Positions 47,093 to 58,810 of a stretch of DNA of 64,000 bases are shown piece after piece. A program made the translations under genes and the position numbers. The number at the start of each line of letters is the position of its first letter. Position 1 is the stretch's first letter. This stretch comes from an uncultured Coriobacteriaceae bacterium. Lineage in GTDB: Bacteria; Actinomycetota; Coriobacteriia; Coriobacteriales; Coriobacteriaceae. The notes under the pieces were generated by a model. That model was not told the origin of the DNA and ran no database searches. It saw only the letters and a program-made list of their open reading frames with translations. The stretch is from the NCBI GenBank assembly GCA_944319885.1, contig CALUFC010000006.1, positions 29,246 through 93,245 on the forward strand, given 5' to 3'.

Positions 47093-48415
47093 CTAGCTCT
47101 CCACGTAATCCTTCAGCTTGCTCGAACGAGAGGGATGACGAAGCTTCGCAAGCGTCTTGGACTCGATCTGACGGATGCGCTCGCGCGTGACGCCAAACTC
47201 GCGGCCGACTTCCTCAAGCGTCCGAGGATGCCCGTCAACAAGACCAAAGCGGAGCTCGATCACCTTGCGCTCGCGATCGGCCAGAGAATCGAGAACCTGT
47301 GAGAGCTGCTCTTTGAGCATGGAGAAGCTCGCTGCATCCGGCGGAACAACCGCCTGGGAATCCTCGATGAAGTCGCCGAGCTGGGAGTCCTCCTCCTCAC
47401 CGATGGGCGTCTCAAGGGAAACGGGCTCCTGGCTGATCTTTTGAATCTCGCGCACGCGATCGGCGCTCATATCCATCTCGGCACCGATCTCCTCGGGAGT
47501 CGGATCGCGACCAAGATCCTGCAGCAGCTGGCGCTGAACGCGCACGAGCTTGTTGATGGTCTCAACCATGTGAACCGGGATGCGGATCGTACGGGCCTGG
47601 TCGGCGATGGCGCGCGTGATGGCCTGTCGAATCCACCAGGTGGCATAAGTCGAGAATTTGAAGCCCTTCTCGTAGTCGAACTTCTCGACCGCGCGAATGA
47701 GACCGAGGTTGCCCTCCTGGATAAGATCGAGGAAGAGCATGCCGCGACCAACATAGCGCTTGGCAATGGAGACCACGAGGCGGAGGTTGGCGGAGATAAG
47801 CGCCTGCTTGGCCTCAAGACCAACCTGCTCCACGCGCATAAGGCGGCGCATCTCGGCACGCGTGAGCGACATATCGCCGCGCTCGGCAGCTTCGAGCTTA
47901 TCCGTTGCCTCGAGACCGGCCTCGATCTTCATAGCAAGATCGACCTCGTCGGACGCCGTCAGCAGATCGACCTTGCCGATCTCCTTGAGATACATACGCA
48001 CCGGATCGCCGGTGAGCATGACGGTCGAAGCGTCGATGCCGCGCATACGGGACCGGGATCGCGAGGTGCGAACGCGAGACTTCTTCTTAGGACGCGCTGC
48101 CGCCATCTCGACATCGGCGTTCTTAGCGATCTTGATATCGTGATCTTCGGTGCTCTCGTCGTCGAGGTCGTCATTCAAATCATCGTCGACCACGATGTCC
48201 GCGGCATCCGCGTCCTCCGACTGCGAAATGACGTCGACGCCCTGATCGCGAAGCGCCTGATAAATGGAACCAAGCTGAGAATCGGTAACATCGACATCCT
48301 TGAGCACGATCTGGATCTCGTCTTCGGTCACGGAACCGGACTTCGAACCGCGGTCGACGAGCTTCTCAACGTAGGAGTCGAGTTCAAGTGCATTATGCTC
48401 CGTCTTTTTTGGCAC
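47093..48415 (-). CDS. rpoD: Primary RNA polymerase sigma factor
   Basis: 440 residues. An acidic N-terminal region 1.1-like segment and a basic [14 protein letters not shown] stretch precede region 1.2-2 ([16 protein letters not shown]...; [21 protein letters not shown]). Region 3 and region 4 ([20 protein letters not shown]) follow. The length and the YATWWIRQA core mark the housekeeping sigma. The GTG at 48415 is chosen because AAGGGAG lies five bases upstream; the GTG five codons earlier overlaps that site. Directly follows dnaG, the classic dnaG-rpoD order. Confidence 0.96.
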   Translation of the reverse strand: MPKKTEHNALELDSYVEKLVDRGSKSGSVTEDEIQIVLKDVDVTDSQLGSIYQALRDQGVDVISQSEDADAADIVVDDDLNDDLDDESTEDHDIKIAKNADVEMAAARPKKKSRVRTSRSRSRMRGIDASTVMLTGDPVRMYLKEIGKVDLLTASDEVDLAMKIEAGLEATDKLEAAERGDMSLTRAEMRRLMRVEQVGLEAKQALISANLRLVVSIAKRYVGRGMLFLDLIQEGNLGLIRAVEKFDYEKGFKFSTYATWWIRQAITRAIADQARTIRIPVHMVETINKLVRVQRQLLQDLGRDPTPEEIGAEMDMSADRVREIQKISQEPVSLETPIGEEEDSQLGDFIEDSQAVVPPDAASFSMLKEQLSQVLDSLADRERKVIELRFGLVDGHPRTLEEVGREFGVTRERIRQIESKTLAKLRHPSRSSKLKDYVES

Positions 48416-48447
48416 AGAGTCTCCCTTCACAGCCCACAGGACTCATC

Positions 48448-48456
48448 ACTGTAACA
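48448..48456 (-). promoter_or_regulatory. Predicted rpoD promoter (extended -10)
   Basis: Minus-strand TGT followed by TACAGT (48448-48453) in the 118-bp gap after dnaG, predicting a leader of about 26 nt. -35 weak. Confidence 0.45.
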
Positions 48457-48533
48457 CATCTGTCTATACCCACCGCCGAGGTCCACAAGCACACCAAAAA
48501 CGTCGAAACGCATCTACAACCAATCATCCGCCG

Positions 48534-50516
48534 TCAGGTACCCGGCACCTCGACGGAAAAGGGATCGGCTACGCCCTCGACGCTCCGCTCGAGCTCGCGA
48601 CGGCGTGCTGCGAGCTGCGTGGCCTCGATGGCAAGCGATCGGCGCTCGTCCGCTCCAAGCGAGCGGTTGCTGCGCAGCTGAGCCTGCACAGCGCGCATGC
48701 GGCGGCGCACCGTAAGCAGCTCGAGCGTATCAAGCATAAAGCGAATGTTCACCTCGGTCGGATGCGCACTCGTACTCGAGATGGTCCCCGCGCTCACCAA
48801 CTGGGCAGCCTCGGGGCATACGGCGCGCGCAGCCGCCATGGCCTCGGCGGGAGCGGTTCCCTCGGGTGTGGCGAGCACGGCCCAGGCGATCGATTCGTGG
48901 CGCGGATCGACCCAATCGATCCCGACGATGCGATCGGCAAAGGGCCTGAACTGATCGGGATGCCCCGTCAAAAGCGTCAGCAGCTCCCGCTCACTTGCAA
49001 CCGATCTCCGCTCAAGATCGGTGAGCACCACCTGGCTCGGAGCGGCGGTGCTTGCATCGTGCGCGCTCCCCTCTTCGGGTGCTACGGGAATCGCTCCGTA
49101 CGCCTCGAGCGGCACCTCATCGACGTCATCCGGCGAGTCGTTCGCAGCAGAAGGTGCCTCCTCATGGCGCCGCCTCGATTGCCCTGCCTCGGCGCGCGCC
49201 CGTTCGCGGCGTTCGCGCTGAGCCTCTTCATCGCGCACCGCGCGGAACACGCGCGCAGCGGATGCACGAACGCTCTCCACATCGAGCCCGAGGCGATCGG
49301 CGATCTCGATGTAATACGTGTCGATCATATAGCTGGCGCGCAAGGGATAGATGAGCCGACACGCATCCTCAAGCGCCTTGGTTCTGCCGCCGGGTGTCGA
49401 GGTGTCGCTGCGCTCCTCGAGTTTGGCGAATACGAAATCCATCAACGGAATCGCCGTATCGAGCAGCGCCTTGAGCGCATCGCCCCCACGCGCCGCGAGG
49501 AACTCCGCCGGATCGTTGCCGTCCGGCAGCACCACACACCGCAAGTCCATCGCGTCGTTCTCGATAAACTGAATGGCACGTTCCGCCGCCTTTTGACCGG
49601 CCGCATCGCCATCGAACAGATAGATGATGCGTTTCGCGAAGCGCGTAAGCGTCTTCACATGCTGCTCGGTGAGCGCCGTGCCCAGCGTCGCGACCACGTT
49701 GGAGATCCCCGCCTCGTAGCACGCGATGGCGTCGGTATAGCCTTCAACCACCACCGCCGCGCCCTCGGCGACGATATGCTCCTTTGCCCAGTTGAACCCA
49801 TAGAGGTTGCGCTTCTTATGAAAGACCGAGGTCTCTGCAGTATTGAGATACTTCGGCTGGCCCGCATCCATCACGCGCCCACCGAATGCGATGCATCGGC
49901 CCAGCTCGTCGAAGATGGGGAACATGACGCGGTCAAAGAAGCGATCGGCGAGGTTTCCACGGTCGCGGCGAATCGCGACATTGGCCTCGACCATCTCCTG
50001 CGGTGTGAACCCGGCGCGCGAAAGGTGAGCCACGAGAGCGCCTCTCCCCGGCGCGAACCCGAGCTTATAGCGCCGACACACCGCACCGCCCATGCCGCGA
50101 GCGGCAAAATAGGCGCGCGGGCGATCGTCCTTGCCGCGCATGAGCATGGTGTGATAAAACTCCGCCGTCGCTTCGCAGACGTCGATGATGCGCGAGCGGG
50201 ACGCACCGCGCGGACGGCCGCCGCGCTCCTCAACGATCTCGATGCCAGCGCGATCGGCGAGATAGCGAATCGCCTCGGGGAATGAGAGGTTCTCGCGCTT
50301 CATGATGTAGGTGAAGCAGTCCCCTCCCTCGCCGCATCCAAAACAATGCCAAACCTGGGTCGCCGGGATGATATGAAACGAGGGCGTCTTCTCGCCGTGG
50401 AAGGGACAGCACCCCCAGAACTCCTGCCCGCGGGGCTTAAGCTGCACCGTTTCCTGCACGAGCTGCACCAAGTCGGTCGCCGCGCGCACCCGATCCTTAT
50501 CCTCATCGGAAATCAC
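48534..50516 (-). CDS. dnaG: DNA primase DnaG
   Basis: 660 residues. N-terminal CHC2 zinc finger (CPFHGEKTPSF ... CFGCGEGG), catalytic core, and a TOPRIM domain with VVEGYTDAIACYEAG and FDGDAAGQKA. After an acidic/Arg linker (about 430-490) comes a C-terminal helicase-binding domain. Synthesises replication primers. GTG start forms a GTGA overlap with the ribF stop. Confidence 0.96.
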   Translation of the reverse strand: MISDEDKDRVRAATDLVQLVQETVQLKPRGQEFWGCCPFHGEKTPSFHIIPATQVWHCFGCGEGGDCFTYIMKRENLSFPEAIRYLADRAGIEIVEERGGRPRGASRSRIIDVCEATAEFYHTMLMRGKDDRPRAYFAARGMGGAVCRRYKLGFAPGRGALVAHLSRAGFTPQEMVEANVAIRRDRGNLADRFFDRVMFPIFDELGRCIAFGGRVMDAGQPKYLNTAETSVFHKKRNLYGFNWAKEHIVAEGAAVVVEGYTDAIACYEAGISNVVATLGTALTEQHVKTLTRFAKRIIYLFDGDAAGQKAAERAIQFIENDAMDLRCVVLPDGNDPAEFLAARGGDALKALLDTAIPLMDFVFAKLEERSDTSTPGGRTKALEDACRLIYPLRASYMIDTYYIEIADRLGLDVESVRASAARVFRAVRDEEAQRERRERARAEAGQSRRRHEEAPSAANDSPDDVDEVPLEAYGAIPVAPEEGSAHDASTAAPSQVVLTDLERRSVASERELLTLLTGHPDQFRPFADRIVGIDWVDPRHESIAWAVLATPEGTAPAEAMAAARAVCPEAAQLVSAGTISSTSAHPTEVNIRFMLDTLELLTVRRRMRAVQAQLRSNRSLGADERRSLAIEATQLAARRRELERSVEGVADPFSVEVPGT

Positions 50517-51514
50517 GAGATGCTCACCCCCTCATGGCCAAAGCGCTCCCCCACATGTGCAATATCGCGCTGCACGGTATCAATCAGGTCATGGATGTCA
50601 TCGAACTTGAACGACGGTCGCAAATGCTCGTCAAACAGCAGGTCGATCCGGTCGCCGTAGATGTCACCGGAAAACCCGATGAGATTCGCCTCGAGCGACG
50701 CCGATCCGCAGCGATCCTCGAACGTCGGCGGGAGCCCGACATTGATCGCGGCGGGCCAGACGGTGCCATCGACACAGGCAAGCCCGGCGTACACGCCGGC
50801 AGCCGGAAGCTGAAGGCTCGCATCATACGCGATGTTGGCGGTGGGAAATCCCAATGCGGTTCCCTGCCCGCGACCCGTGATAATCCGACCGCACACGAGA
50901 TACCGGCGCCCGAGCTCATCGTTCGCATGCTCGATCGATCCGTCTGCCAAGAGCGTCCTGATACGCGTAGCAGACACCGGAGCGCCTCCATCGAGTACGA
51001 GATCATGGCCGTGCACGTCGATACCGCGCGCGATGCCCCATGCGCGCATCACGGCTACATCCGAGGCGCCGTGAGCACCGAGGCGAAAATCACTGCCCAC
51101 ATGGATAGCGTGCATGCGGCAGCACGGCTGCAGCACGTCGCCGAAAAAGCGTTCATGGTCAAATGCAGCGAGCTCACGCGTGAAGGGCACGACGATGACG
51201 CCATCGACACCGGTAGCCGCCAGCGCATGAAGGCGATCTTCGACCGTCATGAGGTGACGGGCCGGCGCGGGAGAAACGATCGTATCGGGGTCGGGGTCGA
51301 ACGTGACCGCATAGGCACGCATGCCCCGTGCACGGGCATCGGAGACGGTACGTCGCATGAGCTCGCCATGGCCCCGATGCACGCCGTCGAAAGCACCGAT
51401 GGCGATCACCGCATCGCCGAGCTCGAGCGCGCGGGATCCATCCAGATACCATACCGGAGCCACGTCGCCGGCCATCAAAAGGTCGCGACGAAGCTCATCG
51501 ACCAACGGCATCAT
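50513..51514 (-). CDS. ribF: Bifunctional riboflavin kinase/FAD synthetase
   Basis: 333 residues. The N-terminal nucleotidyltransferase domain has GAFDGVHRGH and the C-terminal flavokinase domain has GTALGFPTANI. Converts riboflavin to FMN and FAD. Two adjacent ATG codons; the first (51514) overlaps the truB stop by 4 bp and has AAGGTG seven bases upstream. The truB-ribF order is common. Confidence 0.95.
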   Translation of the reverse strand: MMPLVDELRRDLLMAGDVAPVWYLDGSRALELGDAVIAIGAFDGVHRGHGELMRRTVSDARARGMRAYAVTFDPDPDTIVSPAPARHLMTVEDRLHALAATGVDGVIVVPFTRELAAFDHERFFGDVLQPCCRMHAIHVGSDFRLGAHGASDVAVMRAWGIARGIDVHGHDLVLDGGAPVSATRIRTLLADGSIEHANDELGRRYLVCGRIITGRGQGTALGFPTANIAYDASLQLPAAGVYAGLACVDGTVWPAAINVGLPPTFEDRCGSASLEANLIGFSGDIYGDRIDLLFDEHLRPSFKFDDIHDLIDTVQRDIAHVGERFGHEGVSIS

Positions 51515-52449
51515 AGGCGCACACCTTCGATCCCCTGCGGGAAAACATCGGACGGCGCGATGCGGCCATCGCGCAGCGCGCCGATGGCGCGAAGCTCACC
51601 GGAGATGATCACACCGATGCGGGCGCCGGCGGACACCTCGCACGCCGTCAGCGAGCTTGATAGGGACAGACGCTTTCCGCAGAGCACATCGGGCAGTGAG
51701 GCGGCATCGAAAACCACCGGACACAAGCCCAGTAGCGCAACGGGATCGAGCGCATGGGCGCGCGCAGTATCGCGATCGAGCTCCTCGATATCGATGCAGG
51801 AGCCGATTCCTACCGCACCGGACGACGTGCGCCGCAGCGCACCGAGGTGGGCAGCGCTCTCGACCGCACGGCCCAGATCGCGGGCGAGCGCTCGGATGTA
51901 GGTTCCCTTGCTCACCGTACACGAGACGGTCCAGGAAACGGCATCATCATCGGCCGTGATCGATATGAGATATGCGGAGCGAACCGTGATGCGCCGCGCC
52001 TCGAGCTCGACCGCCTCCCCGCGGCGCGCACGCGCATAGGAGCGCACGCCGTCTACAGAAATAGCCGAATATGCCGGAGGAACCTGATCGTGCTCCCCCA
52101 CCATGGCGGAAAGGACGGTCCGGGCATACGTCTCATCGTGCAGCGCAGCGGGAACGCGCGCCGTGCGCGTGCGCTCGCCCTCCGCATCGTCGGTTGTGGT
52201 TTCATATCCAAAATCAATCTGGGCGAGATAACTCTTGGCGTCGAGGGTCGCCATGCCCAGCAGGCGGGTGGCCTGCCCGATGCCAACAACCATGACGCCT
52301 GAAGCGAGCGGATCGAGCGTGCCGGCATGACCCACCCGGCGCTCGCCCACCGCGCGCCGCACCCGCGCAACGATATCGTGCGAGGTGCAGCCCGTCGGCT
52401 TATCGATGCCGATCAAGAGATTGATGTCACTGGGACGACGCTTCGCCAT
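51511..52449 (-). CDS. truB: tRNA pseudouridine(55) synthase TruB
   Basis: 312 residues. The catalytic aspartate lies in GHAGTLDPLASGVM, with DKPTGCTSHD at the N-terminus and GTYIRALARDLG later. Makes the T-loop pseudouridine at position 55. The ATG at 52449 is 9 bp after the nrnA stop. The C-terminal part is short, probably a reduced PUA-like region. Confidence 0.95.
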   Translation of the reverse strand: MAKRRPSDINLLIGIDKPTGCTSHDIVARVRRAVGERRVGHAGTLDPLASGVMVVGIGQATRLLGMATLDAKSYLAQIDFGYETTTDDAEGERTRTARVPAALHDETYARTVLSAMVGEHDQVPPAYSAISVDGVRSYARARRGEAVELEARRITVRSAYLISITADDDAVSWTVSCTVSKGTYIRALARDLGRAVESAAHLGALRRTSSGAVGIGSCIDIEELDRDTARAHALDPVALLGLCPVVFDAASLPDVLCGKRLSLSSSLTACEVSAGARIGVIISGELRAIGALRDGRIAPSDVFPQGIEGVRL

Positions 52450-52458
52450 AGACGTCGC

Positions 52459-53499
52459 CTACCGCGTAAGATCGAGCTGCGAAACGTCGCCGCCCACGAG
52501 CTCGACGAGCAGCGGCACCGCGGCGAGCATCGTGTCCTCGATCGTCCCGTGATACGTGAATCCCGCCGCAGCAGCATGACCGCCGCCGCCGAAGATCTGC
52601 GCGATGCCCGAGACGTCGAGGTCGCCCTTGGATCGAAGGTTGCCGCGCACGCAACCGCCCTCGACCTCCTTGAGGAACACGCAGACCTCGACACCCATCA
52701 CGGAGCGCACCACGTCAACCAGGCCATCGCATTCATCATGCGAGACATGGAGGCTCGTCAGGTCCTCTAGGGTGGCGTAGCTATAGGCGACCCGTCCGCT
52801 CGCCACCGTCTTGATGCGCGCCATAACCAGCGATTCGAGTCTGAGATATTCAAGCCGTTGGCTCTGATAGACCTCGAGCGCGATGCGTGCCGGCTCGGCA
52901 CCGCAGGAGACAAGATGCGATGCAACGCAGAACGCGGCTGGATCGGCGTTCTGGTACTGAAAGCGCCCGGTGTCCGTCACGATACCCGTCAACAGCGCGG
53001 TCGCGATGCCGGAATCGATGTCGACATGGGCGTACATCAGAAACTCGCTGATCAAGACCGCGGTCGCGGCGCACGAAACACGGCGCACCGCAACCTCGGC
53101 AAACTCTTCGCGCGCCGGATGGTGGTCAAACACCACGACATGACGCGACCTGCGGGCTACCGCCGCGGCATCGGCGAGGCGCTCGATAACGGGGCTGTCG
53201 ACCGCGATGAAGAGATCGGGATCCCCCTCATAGCGCGCCGCCGACATCAGTTCGTCGGAGCCCTCCAGGAACCGGTAGATGCGCGGCACACAGGCATCGT
53301 CGGCGAGCAGGAACACCACCTGCTTGTCGGGATGCCGATCGCGTATCGCCCTGCCCAGCCCCAGGCACGAACCAAGCGCATCGCCATCGGGCGAGGTGTG
53401 GCCCGAGATGGCGATGACCTCGGCGGCGCGAATCAATTCGACGATACGGCGAAACTCGTCATCGAACTCGCACGTAGATGAATCGGTATCCGTGTGCAT
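52459..53499 (-). CDS. nrnA: Bifunctional oligoribonuclease/PAP phosphatase NrnA (DHH family)
   Basis: 346 residues. The DHH domain has HTSPDGDALGS (metal ligands), a VDSP-type aspartate and FDHHPA; the C-terminal DHHA1 domain has GGGGHAAAAG. Degrades nano-RNA to mononucleotides and may hydrolyse pAp. The ATG at 53499 has GGGAGG eight bases upstream. The rbfA-nrnA-truB order is typical in Gram-positive bacteria. Confidence 0.93.
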   Translation of the reverse strand: MHTDTDSSTCEFDDEFRRIVELIRAAEVIAISGHTSPDGDALGSCLGLGRAIRDRHPDKQVVFLLADDACVPRIYRFLEGSDELMSAARYEGDPDLFIAVDSPVIERLADAAAVARRSRHVVVFDHHPAREEFAEVAVRRVSCAATAVLISEFLMYAHVDIDSGIATALLTGIVTDTGRFQYQNADPAAFCVASHLVSCGAEPARIALEVYQSQRLEYLRLESLVMARIKTVASGRVAYSYATLEDLTSLHVSHDECDGLVDVVRSVMGVEVCVFLKEVEGGCVRGNLRSKGDLDVSGIAQIFGGGGHAAAAGFTYHGTIEDTMLAAVPLLVELVGGDVSQLDLTR

Positions 53500-53515
53500 C
53501 GCAAGAACCTCCCGG

Positions 53516-53929
53516 CTATGCGCAGTCCCCTGCAGCAGCCTCTTCGGCGTGCTCGATGGGATATCCGTACTCGTCCTTTTCGACCGCCAGGGTCTCGGGG
53601 ACATCGGCAAGCGCCCGTGCGATGCGCTGGGCCTCGTCGGTCGAGCGATCGATACGGAAATCAAGCTCGGGAACCTGCCGCCAATCTAGCGAATGGGCTA
53701 GCAGGCTCCTGATACGGCCCTTGGCCGCGCCGAGCGCCTCCATGACCTCGTCGTAGCGGGCCTCGTCGGCAGCGACGAAGATGCGCGCAAACGAGCGATC
53801 GATGGAGACCTCGGCGCCGGTCAGGGTGATCATATCGAGCCGCGGATCGGAGATCTCGAAGAGCAGGATGTACCCGAGCTTCTCGATGAGCTGCTGGGAG
53901 AGCCTGCGTGTTGCGTTGTTCTGCTTCAC
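53516..53929 (-). CDS. rbfA: Ribosome-binding factor A
   Basis: 137 residues. Small KH-like protein: RRLSQQLIEKLGYILLFEISDPRL at the N-terminus, and later FRIDRSTDEAQRI. Helps mature the 30S subunit in the cold. The GTG at 53929 (MKQNNATRR) is chosen because it directly precedes the conserved region and has AAAGG eight bases upstream, 14 bp after the infB stop. Confidence 0.92.
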   Translation of the reverse strand: MKQNNATRRLSQQLIEKLGYILLFEISDPRLDMITLTGAEVSIDRSFARIFVAADEARYDEVMEALGAAKGRIRSLLAHSLDWRQVPELDFRIDRSTDEAQRIARALADVPETLAVEKDEYGYPIEHAEEAAAGDCA

Positions 53930-53943
53930 CGCTCCAGCCTTTC

Positions 53944-56619
<2,676 letters not shown>

Positions 56620-56713
56620 TTGCCTCATCACCTACCTCTCGGGCGCCCCGGCGAGCGCCTCAAGTCACGACTGGGATCTGCGGACGGGGTCGCGCAAGCG
56701 GAGCCCCACGAGC

Positions 56714-57970
56714 CTAGATCAGATCCTCCGCAGCATCGATGGCATCCTGCTCATGGACACCGCAGAAACGCGAACCGGGACGGGCCTGGTTGCGGCAGCG
56801 GATACCGTTTTCGCTCACGTACTCGCAGCGCATGGAGTCACCGGCGTCAATGAGATCATCGGTGGGCTGCGGGCGCACAGGAATGTTCTTCAAAATATCA
56901 GCTGCGAGCGTCTCGCTCTTGATATCGATATGCCAGCCGGTCAGGCGTGCCGCCAAGCGGGCATTCTGGCCCTTCTGGCCGATGGCGAGCGAGAGCTGGT
57001 CGTCGGGGACGATGACGCCGGCATAGCCCTTCTCCTCGTCGATGAGCACGCGCGTCACCTTGGCCGGCGACAGCGCGTTGGCAACATAGGCCGCCGGATC
57101 CTCATCCCAAAGGATCACGTCGACGCGCTCGCCGCGCAGCTCAGAGACGACGGTGCGTACGCGGCTGCCCTTGGGGCCTACGCACGCGCCCACCGGATCG
57201 AGCCGGTCATCGAGCGAATGGACCGCGACCTTGGAACGCTGGCCGGGCTCGCGGGCGATCGACTTCACCTCGACGGTGCCCTCATAGATCTCCGGCACCT
57301 CGAGCTCGAAGAGACGACGGATGAGCGCCGGATGCGTACGGGAGATCACGATCGGCGGACGCGAGTGCTCGCCGCGCACCGGCTGCATGGTGGAATTGGG
57401 ATCGCGCACGTCGATGATCACGGCCTTGATGCGCTGGTTGTGCATATAGCGCTCGCCAGCAGGGCGCTCGTTGCGCTCGGTGGGATTGCCGTCCTCATCG
57501 ACATAGCGGCGCTGGTCGAAATGCGGAAGCTCGGCCTCGACGCCCTCGCGAATCTTCACGATCGTGAAATCGGGGGTGGACTGCAGCACGGTACCGGTGA
57601 TGATGTCGCCGATACGGCTCGAGAACTCCTCGTAGATCTGCTGGCGCGCGGAATTGCGCACGATGGCGTTGATCTCGGCCTTCGCATGCTGGGCCGCCGT
57701 GCGCGAGGTGCCCTTGGGCGTCACATCGCGCTTCGTGAACTCGGTGTACTCATCGGTCTCCTCGTCGTAGGACTCCTCGACGGGAACGAGTTCGTACACG
57801 TATACCTTGCCCGTGGCGCGATCGATGGTGACCTCGGCGCCAAACGGCAGATGCAAAAGATCGGTGTAGCTCTTAGCGAGCGACTGCTCGAGCCTGTCGA
57901 GCAGGTACAGCTGGTCGATATGCTTCTCCTGACAAAGCTCCATCAACGCTTCCATCATCTGGGACGCCAT
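56714..57970 (-). CDS. nusA: Transcription termination/antitermination factor NusA
   Basis: 418 residues. N-terminal domain, S1 domain, and KH1/KH2 (GACVGPKGSRVRTVVSEL; LAIGQKGQNARLAARL). The last 45 residues hold a Cys/His-rich motif, C-x8-C-x10-C-x2-H (starting MRCEYVSENGIRC), not part of the usual NusA. The E. coli acidic repeats are absent, as in Gram-positive bacteria. The ATG at 57970 has AAGG four bases upstream, one base after the rimP stop. Confidence 0.95.
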   Translation of the reverse strand: MASQMMEALMELCQEKHIDQLYLLDRLEQSLAKSYTDLLHLPFGAEVTIDRATGKVYVYELVPVEESYDEETDEYTEFTKRDVTPKGTSRTAAQHAKAEINAIVRNSARQQIYEEFSSRIGDIITGTVLQSTPDFTIVKIREGVEAELPHFDQRRYVDEDGNPTERNERPAGERYMHNQRIKAVIIDVRDPNSTMQPVRGEHSRPPIVISRTHPALIRRLFELEVPEIYEGTVEVKSIAREPGQRSKVAVHSLDDRLDPVGACVGPKGSRVRTVVSELRGERVDVILWDEDPAAYVANALSPAKVTRVLIDEEKGYAGVIVPDDQLSLAIGQKGQNARLAARLTGWHIDIKSETLAADILKNIPVRPQPTDDLIDAGDSMRCEYVSENGIRCRNQARPGSRFCGVHEQDAIDAAEDLI

Positions 57971-57971
57971 C

Positions 57972-58469
57972 TTACCTTTTCCCTTCCTTCAAGCCCTTGA
58001 AGCTATAATCGGGCTTCAAGGTGCACTTCTTCACATCATCGTAGGCGATCTCAACCTGCTCGCCGCCCTCAAGCTCGAGGGTGACCGAGGTGTCTCCAGC
58101 CACGGCGATAGCGCCCTTGAACTTGCGGCGACCTTCGGTGGCCGTGGTCGTGAGCTCGACATTCTCGCCAACAAAACGCTTGAAATCGCACGGGCGCCGC
58201 AGCGGACGCGCCATACCGGGCGTCGAGACCTCGAGGGTATAGGAACCCGCGACGGGATCGATCGCCTCGACGAGGTCGCTCACCCAACTGGTATGCTCGG
58301 CAACCTCGTCGAGTGTGAGCGCACTCCCGTCGGCACCCTCGATGCGCACGCGCACGCACGGGGCCTTGGTAGCACCGGTCATCTCGACATCGACGATATC
58401 GATGGCATGCTCGGCAGCATGTTCCTCAAGCGCATCGATGATGCGCTGTTCGAGCTCGGTCTTGACCAT
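57972..58469 (-). CDS. rimP: Ribosome maturation factor RimP
   Basis: 165 residues. RimP N- and C-domains, with SYTLEVSTPGMARPLRRPCDFKRF as the conserved core. Needed for 30S maturation. First gene of rimP-nusA-infB-rbfA-nrnA-truB-ribF-dnaG. The ATG at 58469 has AGGAGG six bases upstream. A promoter with an inverted repeat and a terminator-like hairpin lie immediately upstream. Confidence 0.94.
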   Translation of the reverse strand: MVKTELEQRIIDALEEHAAEHAIDIVDVEMTGATKAPCVRVRIEGADGSALTLDEVAEHTSWVSDLVEAIDPVAGSYTLEVSTPGMARPLRRPCDFKRFVGENVELTTTATEGRRKFKGAIAVAGDTSVTLELEGGEQVEIAYDDVKKCTLKPDYSFKGLKEGKR

Positions 58470-58483
58470 GCGGCACCTCCTCA

Positions 58484-58512
58484 ATAAAAAAGAAGCGGGG
58501 CCAAGACCCCAC
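58484..58512 (-). terminator. Terminator-like hairpin in the rimP-nusA leader
   Basis: Six-bp GC stem (58495-58500 with 58507-58512, one G-T pair) followed on the minus strand by TTCTTTTTTATT, which runs directly into the rimP ribosome binding site. It lies downstream of the predicted promoter, so it would act as an attenuator rather than as the end of leuS. Confidence 0.72.
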
Positions 58513-58539
58513 TCCTCATGGATACCGGTTCGATTACGT

Positions 58540-58577
58540 TGCTTAGCATAGCACATGCAGATCAGATATGCTAAGCA
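58540..58577 (-). promoter_or_regulatory. rimP operon promoter within an 11-bp inverted repeat
   Basis: The inverted repeat has arms TGCTTAGCATA (58540-58550) and TATGCTAAGCA (58567-58577) with 16 bases between. On the minus strand the same DNA supplies -35 TTAGCA (58569-58574), an 18-bp spacer and an extended -10 TGC-TATGCT (TATGCT at 58545-58550). The layout suggests an operator overlapping the promoter. Confidence 0.6.
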
Positions 58578-58750
58578 TGTATGAAATGAAGCTGTCCTGC
58601 CGAGGTTGAGGCCGTGCCGCTCCAAAAAATGCACACAATTCAATTCGGTAGACGGGCGCACTGCATCATGTCGAGCACAGCGCGACCACCCAGCTCCATC
58701 AATAGTCGCCTCATGGGATGAACAGGCGGCGAAGGACGGGGAGAAGCAAC
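58578..58750. other. Intergenic region between leuS and the rimP promoter
   Basis: About 170 bp of ordinary-looking sequence between the palindrome downstream of leuS and the rimP promoter. I see no gene, tRNA or repeat in it. Confidence 0.5.
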
Positions 58751-58780
58751 GCCGCCCTATGCCGTACGGCATAGGGCGGC
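58751..58780 (-). repeat. 30-bp perfect palindrome downstream of leuS
   Basis: A perfect palindrome (13-bp arms plus the self-complementary centre GTAC) starting 31 bp after the leuS stop. On the minus strand it is followed by GTTGCTTCTCC, a poor T-tract. Probably the leuS terminator or a 3'-end stabilising stem; a protein-binding site is possible. Confidence 0.75.
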
Positions 58781-58810
58781 AGCATGTTACCGAGTCGAAA
58801 ACCCAGTCCC

